NCBI RefSeq assembly: GCF_001598915.1
Contig: NZ_BDAP01000002.1
Coordinates: 744,001-808,000, forward strand
Source: Williamsia muralis NBRC 105860
GTDB taxonomy: Bacteria > Actinomycetota > Actinomycetes > Mycobacteriales > Mycobacteriaceae
Direction of reading: 5' to 3'
Length of the DNA: 64,000 nt
Positions 35,235-44,032 of this stretch are shown here, piece by piece (positions within the stretch are counted from its first letter, which is position 1; every line of letters begins with the position of its first letter). A model generated the notes under the pieces. That model was not told the DNA's origin. It did not search any database and saw only the letters and a list, made by a program, of their open reading frames with translations. Made by a program: the position numbers and the translations under genes.

Positions 35235-36227
35235 TCAGGCAGGTTCTGACACCGTGTTGGTGACCGAACCGATGCGGTCGATGGTGAGGGTGACCTCGTC
35301 GCCCGGCGCGATCCAGCGGTCCAATTCCAGGCCGCACCCCATCGGCAGGGTGCCCGATGTGATCAGCTCACCCGAGTGCAGATTCTCTGACTGACTTGCG
35401 TAGGCGACCACTTCGCCTGGGCTGTAACGCAATCCGTGGGTACTGGTGGACGACCACACCTCGCCGTTCACCCGCACGGTCGCCTCGAGCTGGTCGATCT
35501 CGGACAGCACCTCGTCGGCCGTGACCACCACGGACCCGATGGAACTACCGAATGTCTTGGTCTTCACGACGGGTCCGAAGACGCCGCGACGTTGCTCGTC
35601 CCACTGCACGTCACGCGCACTGAAGTCGTTGAACACCACGAACCCCCCGATGGCTGCCGCAGCCTTCTCCGGGGTGGCGTCGCGCACCGGGTGGGCGATG
35701 ATCATGCCGAACTCCAGCTCGAAGTCGAGCTCGCTGCTGTATGCCGGCCACGGCATCGGTTCACCATCACCGATCACCGTGAGGTGGTTGCCGGTGTAGT
35801 AGACGGGATGGTCGTAGAAAGCGGAATTGGGTCGCAGCGGCGGAAACACCCTGTGTGTCAACCGTTCATAGCCGCGGATCAGGGGGCGGGTCGCGGGCAG
35901 GTTGCGTTGCACCAGACCGTGGGCGGCCTTGGTCCAGTGTTCCTCCCAGCCGAGGAAACATCGCAGCGAACTCGGGTAATACGGGATCGACGGCGCTGGG
36001 TCGACGGCCACGCCGACCCCCTTGCGTGCGGCACGGTCGACGATGTCGATGACGGTGGCCCGAGACCGTTCGCCGGTCGCCAGCAGGGCGAGCAGATTTG
36101 CAGGCAGGTGGGACAGCTCGTCGAGTCGGCCGCGGGAATCGAGCGCGGCCCGCAGGCTGATCCACGTCTCGGTGGGCTCATGCAAGATGGCAAGCGACGC
36201 GGACTCGGTGAGACGGCGGATCTTCAT
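35235..36227 (-). CDS. Fumarylacetoacetate hydrolase (FAH) family protein
   Basis: 330 residues from ATG 36227. The FAH core is clear: SELDFELEFGMIIA (metal-binding Glu pair), GFVVFNDFSARDVQ, VKTKTFGSSIG, and LHSGELITSGTLPMGCG near the end. The family hydrolyses or decarboxylates beta-diketo acids, often in aromatic catabolism. The start overlaps the stop of the MBL gene by 4 bp, so they are coupled. Its end almost touches the YibE/F stop. Confidence 0.88.
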   Translation of the reverse strand: MKIRRLTESASLAILHEPTETWISLRAALDSRGRLDELSHLPANLLALLATGERSRATVIDIVDRAARKGVGVAVDPAPSIPYYPSSLRCFLGWEEHWTKAAHGLVQRNLPATRPLIRGYERLTHRVFPPLRPNSAFYDHPVYYTGNHLTVIGDGEPMPWPAYSSELDFELEFGMIIAHPVRDATPEKAAAAIGGFVVFNDFSARDVQWDEQRRGVFGPVVKTKTFGSSIGSVVVTADEVLSEIDQLEATVRVNGEVWSSTSTHGLRYSPGEVVAYASQSENLHSGELITSGTLPMGCGLELDRWIAPGDEVTLTIDRIGSVTNTVSEPA

Positions 36228-37222
36228 CGGCTGCGTTCGCGTAACAATTTCCCGGCATCCGCGAAGGCGCGGGCGCGGCGCCCGAAGGTGGGTGGAGCTG
36301 GTGCCTCGCCCTTCCACAGCCGGTAGAGGGTGCTGAGGTTCAGGACGATGCGCTCCGGGGAGTCCCAGTGCGCATACGGTCGAAAGTCGCTGCTGGTCAT
36401 GAGCGTTCGCGCGGCCTGGATGGGGGACCGGCCCGCGTCGAACTGAGCACGCCCCTCTCGATCGAGCCACGACCAGTAGTCGCGGAGCAGCTCGATCTCG
36501 GTACGCCCGCAGATGGGGCCGTGGCCGGGAACGTACGTCGCCGCGTCCAGACCGAGCAGATGGTCAAGAGCGTCTTGCCAATTGCTCAGTGGGCCATGCC
36601 AAATCACCGGTGTGGCCCCGATGAACAGCAGGTCGCCCGTGAACACCACCCCTGAATCGGGCACATGTGCGATGACGTCACCGGGCGTGTGGGCGGGACC
36701 CAGATCCCGCAGCAACACGGTGCGTCCCCCGACGGTGATGGTGTCGGTGTCGGTGAATGTGTGATCCGGGAGCCGGGGTACCCGGGTGGGAAGCGATGCT
36801 CCTCCGGTGACCCGGCTCATGTAGGAACCCAGTGCTCCGGCCGGCCCGGGCAGCGCCGACGCCACCGACCCGAGCTTCGAGAATCGCGCCACCGCCGCGG
36901 GTGGGGTGTCTTCCTTCATGGCGTGTAGAGCCGACGCCGAGGTGGTGATGCGCGCCGACGCCGGCAACGTGTCGTTTCCCCACCAGTGGTCACCGTCGGA
37001 ATGGGTGTTGACTGCCTCTGTGATGGCCGCCGATCCGACCAGATCCGGCCAGGCCTGCGCGATCGACTCCGCGCGTGAGGTGTCCCAGACCGTGTCGATC
37101 ACCATCGACGCATCGTCGCCCACCACCAGGCCCGTGTTGGTCTGGCCCCAGCCGCCGGGGAGATGCATGAAAGCATAAGTGCCACCGTCGATCTGGGTGA
37201 GGCTGTCTTGCCGAACTGGCAT
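36224..37222 (-). CDS. MBL-fold metallo-hydrolase
   Basis: 332 residues from ATG 37222 (AAGGACC upstream). The metallo-beta-lactamase metal site is present: NTHSDGDHWWGN (the HxHxDH motif with Ser in place of the first x-H pair), a later AHTPGDVIAHVP histidine, FTGDLLF and YVPGHGPICGR. The family hydrolyses esters, thioesters or lactones. It is the first gene of a two-gene operon with the FAH protein, so both may act in one catabolic route (inference). Confidence 0.85.
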   Translation of the reverse strand: MPVRQDSLTQIDGGTYAFMHLPGGWGQTNTGLVVGDDASMVIDTVWDTSRAESIAQAWPDLVGSAAITEAVNTHSDGDHWWGNDTLPASARITTSASALHAMKEDTPPAAVARFSKLGSVASALPGPAGALGSYMSRVTGGASLPTRVPRLPDHTFTDTDTITVGGRTVLLRDLGPAHTPGDVIAHVPDSGVVFTGDLLFIGATPVIWHGPLSNWQDALDHLLGLDAATYVPGHGPICGRTEIELLRDYWSWLDREGRAQFDAGRSPIQAARTLMTSSDFRPYAHWDSPERIVLNLSTLYRLWKGEAPAPPTFGRRARAFADAGKLLRERSR

Positions 37223-37281
37223 CGGTGGTCCTTGCGAGAGGCGGTGGTGGAGGCGGCAGTGCAATGACTCGACTGTACCGA

Positions 37282-38427
37282 TCAGACCCCGGATCGCGCT
37301 GGTACTCGGCGACTACCCGAGCTCCGCCGGGCGATCGATGAGATGAGACCTTCCACCGGACCGCGACCGTACCGGGCAATCCATATGGTCGAGAATGCGA
37401 CCGCGACCAGTACGAAGACGATCCAGGTGAGCAGCCCCTGCCACGGGTACACGCCGTCGCGACCGCGCTCGGAGAACTGGCACAGGACGAAGATGCCCAC
37501 GATGTGCGCGCTGTACACGGTGAGCACCATGGACCCGGTGGCGCGCAGCGGGAAACTGAACCGTCCGGGCCGTCGGCAGAGCAACAGGCACAGCCCGATG
37601 ACCAGCATGCTGATCCCCGCCGAACCGAACACGTCGAACGGGGTGCCCGAATGTGGTTCGGCGCCCAGCATCGCCTGCAGGTCGGCCCATTCCCACAGGA
37701 AGCCTTCACCCGGGTTCTCTGAGGGTGCGTAGAACTGGGACGGCGTTTGGTGCGTTCCGTCGTCGAAACCCGACAATGCCGCGGAGAGCAGGTAGGAGGC
37801 CACGGCGATGCCGGCACCGAAGCCGGCAAGTCGCCGGGCGACCATCGGCGACCGGAGGTCCAACCGTCCGATGCCCAGTCCCAGAAGCAGATAGGCCGCC
37901 CAGATCAGCCCCGGGTATCCGCCGCTGATGAGGATGTCGGTCAGCGCGTTGAACGGAGATCCCCACGCCCCGAGTGCGGCGTGGATGAGCGGCACCAGAA
38001 ACGGCATGACCACCGCCACCACACCGGCCGCGACGAACAGCGTGGGCGGCGAAACCCGCAGCAGCGGCAGCGAGATGACAAACAGGAAGCTGTACATCAC
38101 CAGGATGGTCAGGACCGGGGTGCCCAGCATCTGGAGCAATCCGCCCAGCAAGAAGATGCAACACGCCCGAACCAGGAGCTGATGGCGCGCGACCACAAGC
38201 TGTTCGGCGCCGAAAGGGGCGGTGCCGCCGGTCACCAGGGCGATCGAGACCCCGGCCAACACCGCGAAGGTGACGGCCGAGTGGCCGTTGACCACCGAAC
38301 CCCACGTCTCCGGTTGCGTCCACCGCAGATCGCCGAGGTCGAGGATGTGCGCTGCGAACATGCCCAGTACCGCCAGGGCCCGCGCGATGTCGACGCCAGG
38401 TATGCGCGCCGATCGATTGGCCGTCAT
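37282..38427 (-). CDS. DUF418/DUF1624-type multispanning membrane protein (acyltransferase-like)
   Basis: 381 residues from ATG 38427, about ten membrane segments. The N-terminal IPGVDIARALAVLGMFAAHI motif and the C-terminal YSAHIVGIFVLCQF region match the DUF1624/DUF418 group, distantly related to membrane acetyltransferases (heparan-alpha-glucosaminide type). Substrate is unknown. It is divergent from the small coiled-coil gene. Confidence 0.8.
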   Translation of the reverse strand: MTANRSARIPGVDIARALAVLGMFAAHILDLGDLRWTQPETWGSVVNGHSAVTFAVLAGVSIALVTGGTAPFGAEQLVVARHQLLVRACCIFLLGGLLQMLGTPVLTILVMYSFLFVISLPLLRVSPPTLFVAAGVVAVVMPFLVPLIHAALGAWGSPFNALTDILISGGYPGLIWAAYLLLGLGIGRLDLRSPMVARRLAGFGAGIAVASYLLSAALSGFDDGTHQTPSQFYAPSENPGEGFLWEWADLQAMLGAEPHSGTPFDVFGSAGISMLVIGLCLLLCRRPGRFSFPLRATGSMVLTVYSAHIVGIFVLCQFSERGRDGVYPWQGLLTWIVFVLVAVAFSTIWIARYGRGPVEGLISSIARRSSGSRRVPARSGV

Positions 38428-38504
38428 CCAATCATCTTCACTTACTACGCGTGCCCGTGGTTTTCCGTGGACACCGACCTGGGCCACTGTTAGCGTCCGC
38501 TGTC

Positions 38505-38771
38505 ATGAGTAGCGACGCGCAGGACATTGCCGACCTCAGGCGGCAGGTGCAGCGACAGGGTGAACTGATCGACGACCTGTACCGCAGGCTGGGCCTGGCC
38601 GGGCCGCCGGCACCAGCGGCTCCGACCGCCGAGAACATTCCCCCTGAGATCGCCGACGCAATCAAGGCGGGGAAGATGCCACTGGCTCTGAAGCTCTGGC
38701 ATCAGCGGACCGGGGTCAGTCTCTCGGAGGCCAAGGAACAGATCGACGCGTTTGCGCGCTCGATGGGCTGA
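38505..38771 (+). CDS. Small coiled-coil protein with a ribosomal L7/L12-like C-terminus
   Basis: 88 residues from ATG 38505. Residues 1-30 are a short coiled coil (DIADLRRQVQRQGELIDDLYRRLG), then a Pro/Ala linker, then residues ~50-88 resemble the helix-turn-helix end of the ribosomal L7/L12 C-terminal domain (MPLALKLWHQRTGVSLSEAKEQID compares with the KxxLxIKxxREaTGLxLxEAK pattern). It lacks the first beta strand, so it is only a fragment of that fold. Role unknown. Confidence 0.65.
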   Translation: MSSDAQDIADLRRQVQRQGELIDDLYRRLGLAGPPAPAAPTAENIPPEIADAIKAGKMPLALKLWHQRTGVSLSEAKEQIDAFARSMG

Positions 38772-38852
38772 ATCGGCGGAGAAAGTCTGCGTTGTTTCGC
38801 ATGTGGATGCGGACACCTGCGCCGGGACGCGCCGGAGTTGTAAGTTCTCCCC

Positions 38853-39458
38853 ATGACCAACGCCACGGGCCCCACGTCGCCCCGCACCAACGCCTTTGTC
38901 CCTCAGTCCTTTCCCGATCAACTCCGCAACGCCGTGCGGGCGGGGCTGATTGCGAGCGCCATCATCGGCATCATCGTCGGGATCGTGGCGCTGGTGTGGC
39001 CGGAACCGACGTTGCTGGTTGTCGCCCTGCTGTTCGGGATCACGCTCATCTTCACCGGCGTGTACCGGCTGACCGTGGCGTTTTCGGCCAAGCTGCTGCC
39101 GACCTCGATGAGGGTGTTCTTCGGCATCATGGGCGCGATCGTCCTGATTGCGGGCATCATCTGCCTGTTCAACCCCGGTGAGTCGCTGGTGCTGCTGGCC
39201 ATCGTGATCGGTGTGGGCTGGATCTTCCAGGGAGCGCAGGAAATTGCGGCCGGTCTGGCGGGTGCGCACTACGCGCCGAAGTGGTTCCTGATCGGGTCAG
39301 GTGTGTTCTCGGTGGTCGCAGGCATCATCGTGCTGTTCCTGCCGGGCGCCGCGATCGCGACGTTCCTCATCGTGGGTGCGATCCTGCTCGTCGTGGTCAG
39401 CGTGGTGACGCTGTTGACACTGCCGCGAGCGGCCCAGACCCCGAGCCAGGCTCAGTAG
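38853..39458 (+). CDS. HdeD-family (DUF308) membrane protein
   Basis: 201 residues, six membrane segments in three hairpins (ASAIIGIIVGIVALVWPEPTLL, GAIVLIAGIICLFNPGESLVLL, GVFSVVAGIIVLFLPGAAIATF). This repeated WPxxxL/NPxxSL pattern is typical of HdeD/DUF308 proteins, first linked to acid resistance in enterobacteria; the role in actinobacteria is unknown. The last 7 bp overlap the convergent transglycosylase gene. Confidence 0.87.
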   Translation: MTNATGPTSPRTNAFVPQSFPDQLRNAVRAGLIASAIIGIIVGIVALVWPEPTLLVVALLFGITLIFTGVYRLTVAFSAKLLPTSMRVFFGIMGAIVLIAGIICLFNPGESLVLLAIVIGVGWIFQGAQEIAAGLAGAHYAPKWFLIGSGVFSVVAGIIVLFLPGAAIATFLIVGAILLVVVSVVTLLTLPRAAQTPSQAQ

Positions 39459-40228
39459 CCCGCTGCCCAGCCCCGCACGTCGGACACGTATTCCATCGAG
39501 TTGTTGTACCTGAGCACTGCGGCGACCTGCTGCTCGGGATCACGGAGATCGAGTCCGCCGTCGCACAGGTAACGGCCGGTGGTCAGGGCGGCATCGAACA
39601 GGTTCTGGGGATCGATCACGCCGTCGCCGTTGCCGTCCGCTGCGTACCTTTTCCAGGTCTCGGGAAGGAACTGCATCGGCCCGACCGCGCGGTCGTAGTT
39701 GGGGTCGCCGTCGAGTTGACCGCCATCGGTGTCGTGGATGACGTTGTTCCCGGCCAGGCTGCCGTCGAGTACCGGGCCGAGGATGGGCGCGAGGAGCTCG
39801 CCGTTGTCGCCGGCCTTGCCGTTGTTCGCGTGGGTCGACTCGACCCGTCCGATTCCGGCGATCAGCTGCCAGGAGATACCGCAACCCGGTAGTTCCTGCG
39901 CCAGCTTCGACCCGGCTGCAAAATAGGCCTCGTAGTTGACCCGGGGGATCTGACCACTGGTGACGCTTGCGGGCACGACCTCGGGGGCCGGTGCCGGTGC
40001 GGGCGCAGGCGCGGCAACTTGGGCAACCGGCTCGACCACCGGAGCGGGAGCGGGAGCCGGCGTCGACGACTGCGGGGCCTGACGGGTGTCGGCCACCTGC
40101 TTGGTGGTGTCGGTCAGCTGGTGATCGGCCTCGGCGGTTGCTGCTGCGGTGACCAATCCGATGGGTACGAGAGCTGCCAGAGCGAAAGGTGAACGCGACT
40201 TTCTCTTCGGCGCTGAATGCTTACCCAA
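39452..40228 (-). CDS. Secreted lytic-transglycosylase-like protein (MltB-type fold)
   Basis: 258 residues. The start is TTG 40228, fixed by AGGAGG 8 bp upstream and the MGKHSAPKRK beginning common to secreted wall enzymes of this group. A signal segment (FALAALVPIGLVTAAATAEA) is followed by a long Ala-Pro-rich linker and a catalytic part with the glutamate in GRVESTHAN and AVGPMQFLPETWKRY. An EF-hand-like loop (DGNGDGVIDPQN) is present, as in MltB relatives. It should cleave peptidoglycan in the wall. The 209-bp leader (40229-40437) shows hairpins but no recognisable riboswitch. Confidence 0.85.
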   Translation of the reverse strand: MGKHSAPKRKSRSPFALAALVPIGLVTAAATAEADHQLTDTTKQVADTRQAPQSSTPAPAPAPVVEPVAQVAAPAPAPAPAPEVVPASVTSGQIPRVNYEAYFAAGSKLAQELPGCGISWQLIAGIGRVESTHANNGKAGDNGELLAPILGPVLDGSLAGNNVIHDTDGGQLDGDPNYDRAVGPMQFLPETWKRYAADGNGDGVIDPQNLFDAALTTGRYLCDGGLDLRDPEQQVAAVLRYNNSMEYVSDVRGWAAGY

Positions 40229-40437
40229 TCGGGGACCTCCTGATACGGCCTTTGTCTAGGCCTTTTACGACCGCGCCGACGGTACCCGAAACACGGCGTT
40301 AACCGTTATCGATCCGTGACCAATTGGCCGTGACGCCGGGGCGTGAGCCCGGGTCTTCGCAGGTAAGCCGTTAGCAAATCGAAGTTTGTGATCCTCGCCA
40401 TACGATCGGTCGGACGTACTTGCCGAACCGCGGTCGG

Positions 40438-41283
40438 TCAGAAGCCGCCGAAGTCCCCGCCGCCGAAGTCGCCGCCCCCGAAGTCGCTGTTGCCGTAGTC
40501 GCCGCCGCCGAAGTTGTCACCGCCGAAGTCGTCCCCGGACGCGCTGTAGTCGGTACCCGCATCGCCGGAGTCGCCTGGGTCGCCGGGGTCGGTACCGCCG
40601 TCACCTGCGTCGAGGCCGTCTTGGTACCCGTCGCCATAACCGCCCTCGAAGGCCTGGGCGTCGTATCCGACGCCGGCCATGCCGCTGAACATGGCATTGA
40701 ACAGCAGCACCGATCCCAGGCCCCAAGCACCGGCGACCAGGGCCGGCTTCCACCACGGCTCGGAATACCAGCCGGCGGGGACGGGTCGGCCGGCGACGCG
40801 TCCGCCGGGGAAGTAGTTCGGTGTCTGGTCCGACGGCTGGGGTGACGCGGCAACCCGGCGACCTTCGTACTCGATCTCCCGCTTCTCGCTGACTTCACCC
40901 GAACTCTTCTGGCCCGCCAGCGTGCCGATCTCGGGTCCCGGGTCCATGTCCATCGCGATCCGGGCGGCACGTACGTAGTAAAGGCCTTCCAGCGCAGTCT
41001 GTTTGGCGAGCTCGGCTTGCTTGGGTGTGGTCGCCTGCTCGATCTGGGACCCGGCCGCGTTGAAACGTTCGGATGCGTCGGCAAGAGCGGACTTGGCCGG
41101 TTCATTGGAGCCGACGAGGTTGAAGACCTGGCCGCCGAGCCGCTCGATCGCTTGTCTCGCATCGGCTTTCGCGTCGGCAAGAATGGCTTCGTCGGCCCGA
41201 CGACGAGTCGAGCCCTGGTTGCGGGCGAGTGCGACGATGCCGATCACCACAACGATCACCGCGATCAACAGGATGAATTCCAT
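40438..41283 (-). CDS. Membrane-anchored protein with Gly-Asp-Phe-rich tail
   Basis: 281 residues from ATG 41283. A single N-terminal membrane helix (FILLIAVIVVVIGIVALA) is followed by a coiled-coil-like helical part (~25-110), a linker with a WYSEPWWKP stretch, a second hydrophobic stretch near residue 190, and a C-terminal ~60-residue tail of repeated GGGDFGG/GDYGN units. Similar glycine tails occur in TPM-type and related membrane proteins, but the family is not recognised here. Function unknown. Confidence 0.75.
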   Translation of the reverse strand: MEFILLIAVIVVVIGIVALARNQGSTRRRADEAILADAKADARQAIERLGGQVFNLVGSNEPAKSALADASERFNAAGSQIEQATTPKQAELAKQTALEGLYYVRAARIAMDMDPGPEIGTLAGQKSSGEVSEKREIEYEGRRVAASPQPSDQTPNYFPGGRVAGRPVPAGWYSEPWWKPALVAGAWGLGSVLLFNAMFSGMAGVGYDAQAFEGGYGDGYQDGLDAGDGGTDPGDPGDSGDAGTDYSASGDDFGGDNFGGGDYGNSDFGGGDFGGGDFGGF

Positions 41284-41391
41284 CGGGGGCCTCTCGATCG
41301 TGACGAACCAACTGCAGTACTTCCAGGCTACTGATGTCAGTTGTTCCCACTGCCGGCACGAATTACTCTCCGATTCGCTACCTTGAGGTCC

Positions 41392-41961
41392 ATGTCGGTA
41401 GCGGAGCAGATGGTCAGGGACGAGCGCGCGACAACCGAGGAGGCCCTCGCGGTGTTCGACGCGGCCGAGCCCGTCGAGACAGAGTTCATGATCGGCACCT
41501 GGCGCGGCGCGGAACTGCAGACCGGTCATCCGATGGACGGCATGCTCGTCGCCAGTGGCTGGTGGGGCAAGCAGTTCGTCGACGGGGAGACCGTGCACCC
41601 GTTGTTGTTCCCGACCGCGGACGGCAGGGCTCTGTGGGCGCTGGACCCCAAGCGCCTCCCGGTGGGCGTGCTTCTCAACGCGCCGTTGCCGTCGCTGGAG
41701 AACCGCTCACTCGGCGGGCTGGTGAACGCCGCACGCCCGTTGTTGCAGACCAAGAAACCGAAGGCCAGGTTGCGGACCACGCAGTACCGCGGTGTCGACA
41801 CCGCCACGATGGTCTATGACGCACAGCCGATCAACGACATCTTCCGTCGCGTCTCGGACGACACGGTGCTCGGGCTGATGGACCTGCGTGGCTCGGCCAA
41901 GCCCTACTTCTTCTCGCTACGCCGAGACGATTCGCTGCCTGTCCGCGCGAACCGCCGCTGA
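41392..41961 (+). CDS. GXWXG/DUF4334-domain protein
   Basis: 189 residues from ATG 41392. The N-terminal motif MIGTWRGAEL is the GXWXG signature. The C-terminal half (RLRTTQYRGVDTATMVYDAQPINDIFRRV, then GLMDLRG) is DUF4334. The two usually occur together in actinobacterial proteins of unknown role that may bind small lipophilic ligands. No membrane segment or signal is visible. The stop is 8 bp from that of the convergent DUF4185 gene. Confidence 0.82.
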   Translation: MSVAEQMVRDERATTEEALAVFDAAEPVETEFMIGTWRGAELQTGHPMDGMLVASGWWGKQFVDGETVHPLLFPTADGRALWALDPKRLPVGVLLNAPLPSLENRSLGGLVNAARPLLQTKKPKARLRTTQYRGVDTATMVYDAQPINDIFRRVSDDTVLGLMDLRGSAKPYFFSLRRDDSLPVRANRR

Positions 41962-41968
41962 GTGGACC

Positions 41969-43225
41969 TCAGAGCTGGTCGAGATCGGTTCTGAGCAGCA
42001 TCACGTTGTAGTCCGACCAGCGTGAGGCCGTGAAGTAGAGATACCGGCCATCGGACGCCGGGTGGATATACGGCGCGTAGATGCCACCTGTGGTCTGCGC
42101 GAGGTTGAGAAGGGTCTTCGCGCCGCTCCAGGGTCCTTCGGGTTGATCAGCGGTGCGGAGCACCAGCCGCCCCTGCGATTCGATGCCGTGCAGCATCACG
42201 TACTTCTTCAGGTGTTCGTTCCATGCCACCGACATCTCGCTGACGGGTGCGGGAGCGATCGCCTTCAGATCACCCATGGTGTCCGGCCAGTGATCGGCCG
42301 GATTGTTGGAGTAGTACTCGTACTTCGTCAGGTCGAGGATGTCGGCGGCCTTCACCCGGGCCAGGTACACAGCTCCGTAGCGGCCGTTGGGAGTGCCGTA
42401 CTGGTAGATGAAACCGTCGTTGCCGCGCAGGTAGGCGCCCATCTGGAACTTGCTGTTGTCTGCGTGGAGTTGTTCGACACCCTCGATGGTGACCCCGGAG
42501 TTCACCCGGACGGTCCCGAGTTCGGGAGCCCAGGTCTGGCCGTTGTCCCGCGAGACCGCGATCGCCGAGTAGTTGGTGTCCCAGCGACCGGGGTTTCCCC
42601 ACGCGCGGACGGACATGTAGTTGATGTATTGCGTGTCCCCGACCGACATCGCAGCGGTCGGGATCGTCGTGATCTCCACGGCGGGCAGGTCAAGGGCATC
42701 GATGATCTGCTGCGAGAAGCGCGGTCGTTCGGCGGTGACAACCGAACCCGACCGCCGGTTGCCGGGTGCGGGGTCCGGGACCGAGATCCCGTCGGCGAGG
42801 TTGACATCGTCCGAACGCAGGAGCACGTTGTGCCGCCATTCCTGACCTGCGGCACCGCAATCGCCGAAGGTGTCACCGAAGGCCATCAGCGTCTGTCCTG
42901 ACCCGTTGTCCCAGCTGATCCCGAGGTCGGTGCCGGAGATGCCGAAGCGGTCGAGGGTGCGGTTGTCGCTGCGAGGGCCGGTGACCCAGGAGACGGCCTG
43001 CGTGTTGCCACCGACGATGGTCGGGAGCGGTCCCTGCGGCCCGGCGTCGACGTTCCCCGTTCCGCTGCTGCTGCCGAAGTCACCGATCCCCGGGATCAGG
43101 CTCGAACCGTTCCCACCTTGGTTCCCGCACGGTGCCGCAGTTGCCGGCGCAGCCAGCGCCACTGTCGCGGCTGCGGTGAGCGCCACCACGATCGACCCGA
43201 TCGTTGCCGAGCGGAGGGTGGGCAT
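41969..43225 (-). CDS. Secreted DUF4185 protein (candidate endo-D-arabinofuranosidase, GH183-like)
   Basis: 418 residues from ATG 43225. A signal peptide (IGSIVVALTAAATVALAAPATAA) is followed by a low-complexity Gly-rich part and a beta-propeller-like domain with repeated blades (WDNGSGQTLMAFGDTFGD, QYINYMSVRAWGNPGRW, SEMSVAWNEHLKKYVML). DUF4185 members have been described as D-arabinan-cleaving enzymes of glycoside hydrolase family 183 acting on arabinogalactan or lipoarabinomannan. Whether this one is active cannot be read from the sequence. It fits a wall-remodelling role. Confidence 0.8.
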   Translation of the reverse strand: MPTLRSATIGSIVVALTAAATVALAAPATAAPCGNQGGNGSSLIPGIGDFGSSSGTGNVDAGPQGPLPTIVGGNTQAVSWVTGPRSDNRTLDRFGISGTDLGISWDNGSGQTLMAFGDTFGDCGAAGQEWRHNVLLRSDDVNLADGISVPDPAPGNRRSGSVVTAERPRFSQQIIDALDLPAVEITTIPTAAMSVGDTQYINYMSVRAWGNPGRWDTNYSAIAVSRDNGQTWAPELGTVRVNSGVTIEGVEQLHADNSKFQMGAYLRGNDGFIYQYGTPNGRYGAVYLARVKAADILDLTKYEYYSNNPADHWPDTMGDLKAIAPAPVSEMSVAWNEHLKKYVMLHGIESQGRLVLRTADQPEGPWSGAKTLLNLAQTTGGIYAPYIHPASDGRYLYFTASRWSDYNVMLLRTDLDQL

Positions 43226-43343
43226 GTGGCTGCTCCTAGGTGTAACTGAAGTGACGTAAGTGACTGATGTGGTCACGAAGACTCACTGTTCCACACGTCC
43301 ACCCGAAGTCGCGTCTCGCTTCCGCAACGATTCGCCCGAGCCG

Positions 43344-43994
43344 TCAGATCAGCTCGGCGGCCACCCTCAGGTCTGAGACCAGCGCATCAAAACCTTGTGC
43401 GCGGTCCTCGGATGGCCCCCGCAACAGCGCGGACGGGTGGATGGTGGCGACAACACGCGTCGTCGCGGTGACACCCGGGAGTGCACCGTCGGCACCCAGA
43501 TCGAACACCTTGCCGCGGTGCTCGGTGAGCCGAAAGCTGGTGCCCAGCAACGTTTGAGCGGCCGTGGCACCGAGGCAGACCACTACCTCGGGCCGCACGG
43601 CCTCTATCTCGGCCGTGAGCCACGGTGTGCAGGCGACGATCTCGGTTCGTCCCGGCTTCTTGTGGATACGTCGTTTGCCACCGTCGGCGCGGGTGAACTT
43701 GAAGTGCTTCACCGCATTGGTGACGTAGGTGGTCGTCCGGTCGATGTCCGCTGCGGCCAGCGCCTTGTCGAGCAACTTGCCTGCCGGACCCACAAAAGGT
43801 GCGCCCGCCCGGTCTTCCTGATCCCCGGGTTGCTCGCCGACGAACATGATGCGGGCCCGGGCCGATCCGGCACCGAACACGGTTTGATCGGCGTCCTGAT
43901 AGAGGTCGCATCCGCGACAGCCGCGTGCGGCGTCCGCTAGTACCTTCAGGTCGTGGGTGTCTGGGACGAACTCCTGAGCACCTGGCGCTTTCAC
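43344..43994 (-). CDS. udgX: UdgX-type uracil-DNA glycosylase
   Basis: 216 residues from GTG 43994. Family-4-like motifs: GEQPGDQEDRAGAPFVGPAG (motif 1), iron-sulfur cysteines (CRGCDLY early and others), VVVCLGATAAQTL and HPSALLR (motif 2). The KRRIH insertion loop diagnostic for UdgX is present; in the M. smegmatis enzyme its histidine forms a covalent bond with the abasic site after uracil removal. It should excise uracil from DNA. It is divergent from the kinase-like gene, with 38 bp between starts. Confidence 0.92.
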   Translation of the reverse strand: MKAPGAQEFVPDTHDLKVLADAARGCRGCDLYQDADQTVFGAGSARARIMFVGEQPGDQEDRAGAPFVGPAGKLLDKALAAADIDRTTTYVTNAVKHFKFTRADGGKRRIHKKPGRTEIVACTPWLTAEIEAVRPEVVVCLGATAAQTLLGTSFRLTEHRGKVFDLGADGALPGVTATTRVVATIHPSALLRGPSEDRAQGFDALVSDLRVAAELI

Positions 43995-44032
43995 CGCAGC
44001 CGAATACCCACATCAATCGGAAGGAACACGTC

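Noticed and set aside
40229-40437. Possible riboswitch (cyclic-di-AMP type) before the transglycosylase-like gene
   Set aside because: Related wall-lytic genes sometimes have one, but the conserved core was not found; only simple hairpins are visible.
40440-40540. Short regular repeats resembling a CRISPR array
   Set aside because: They are codons for the Gly-Asp-Phe tail of a membrane protein, with no spacers.
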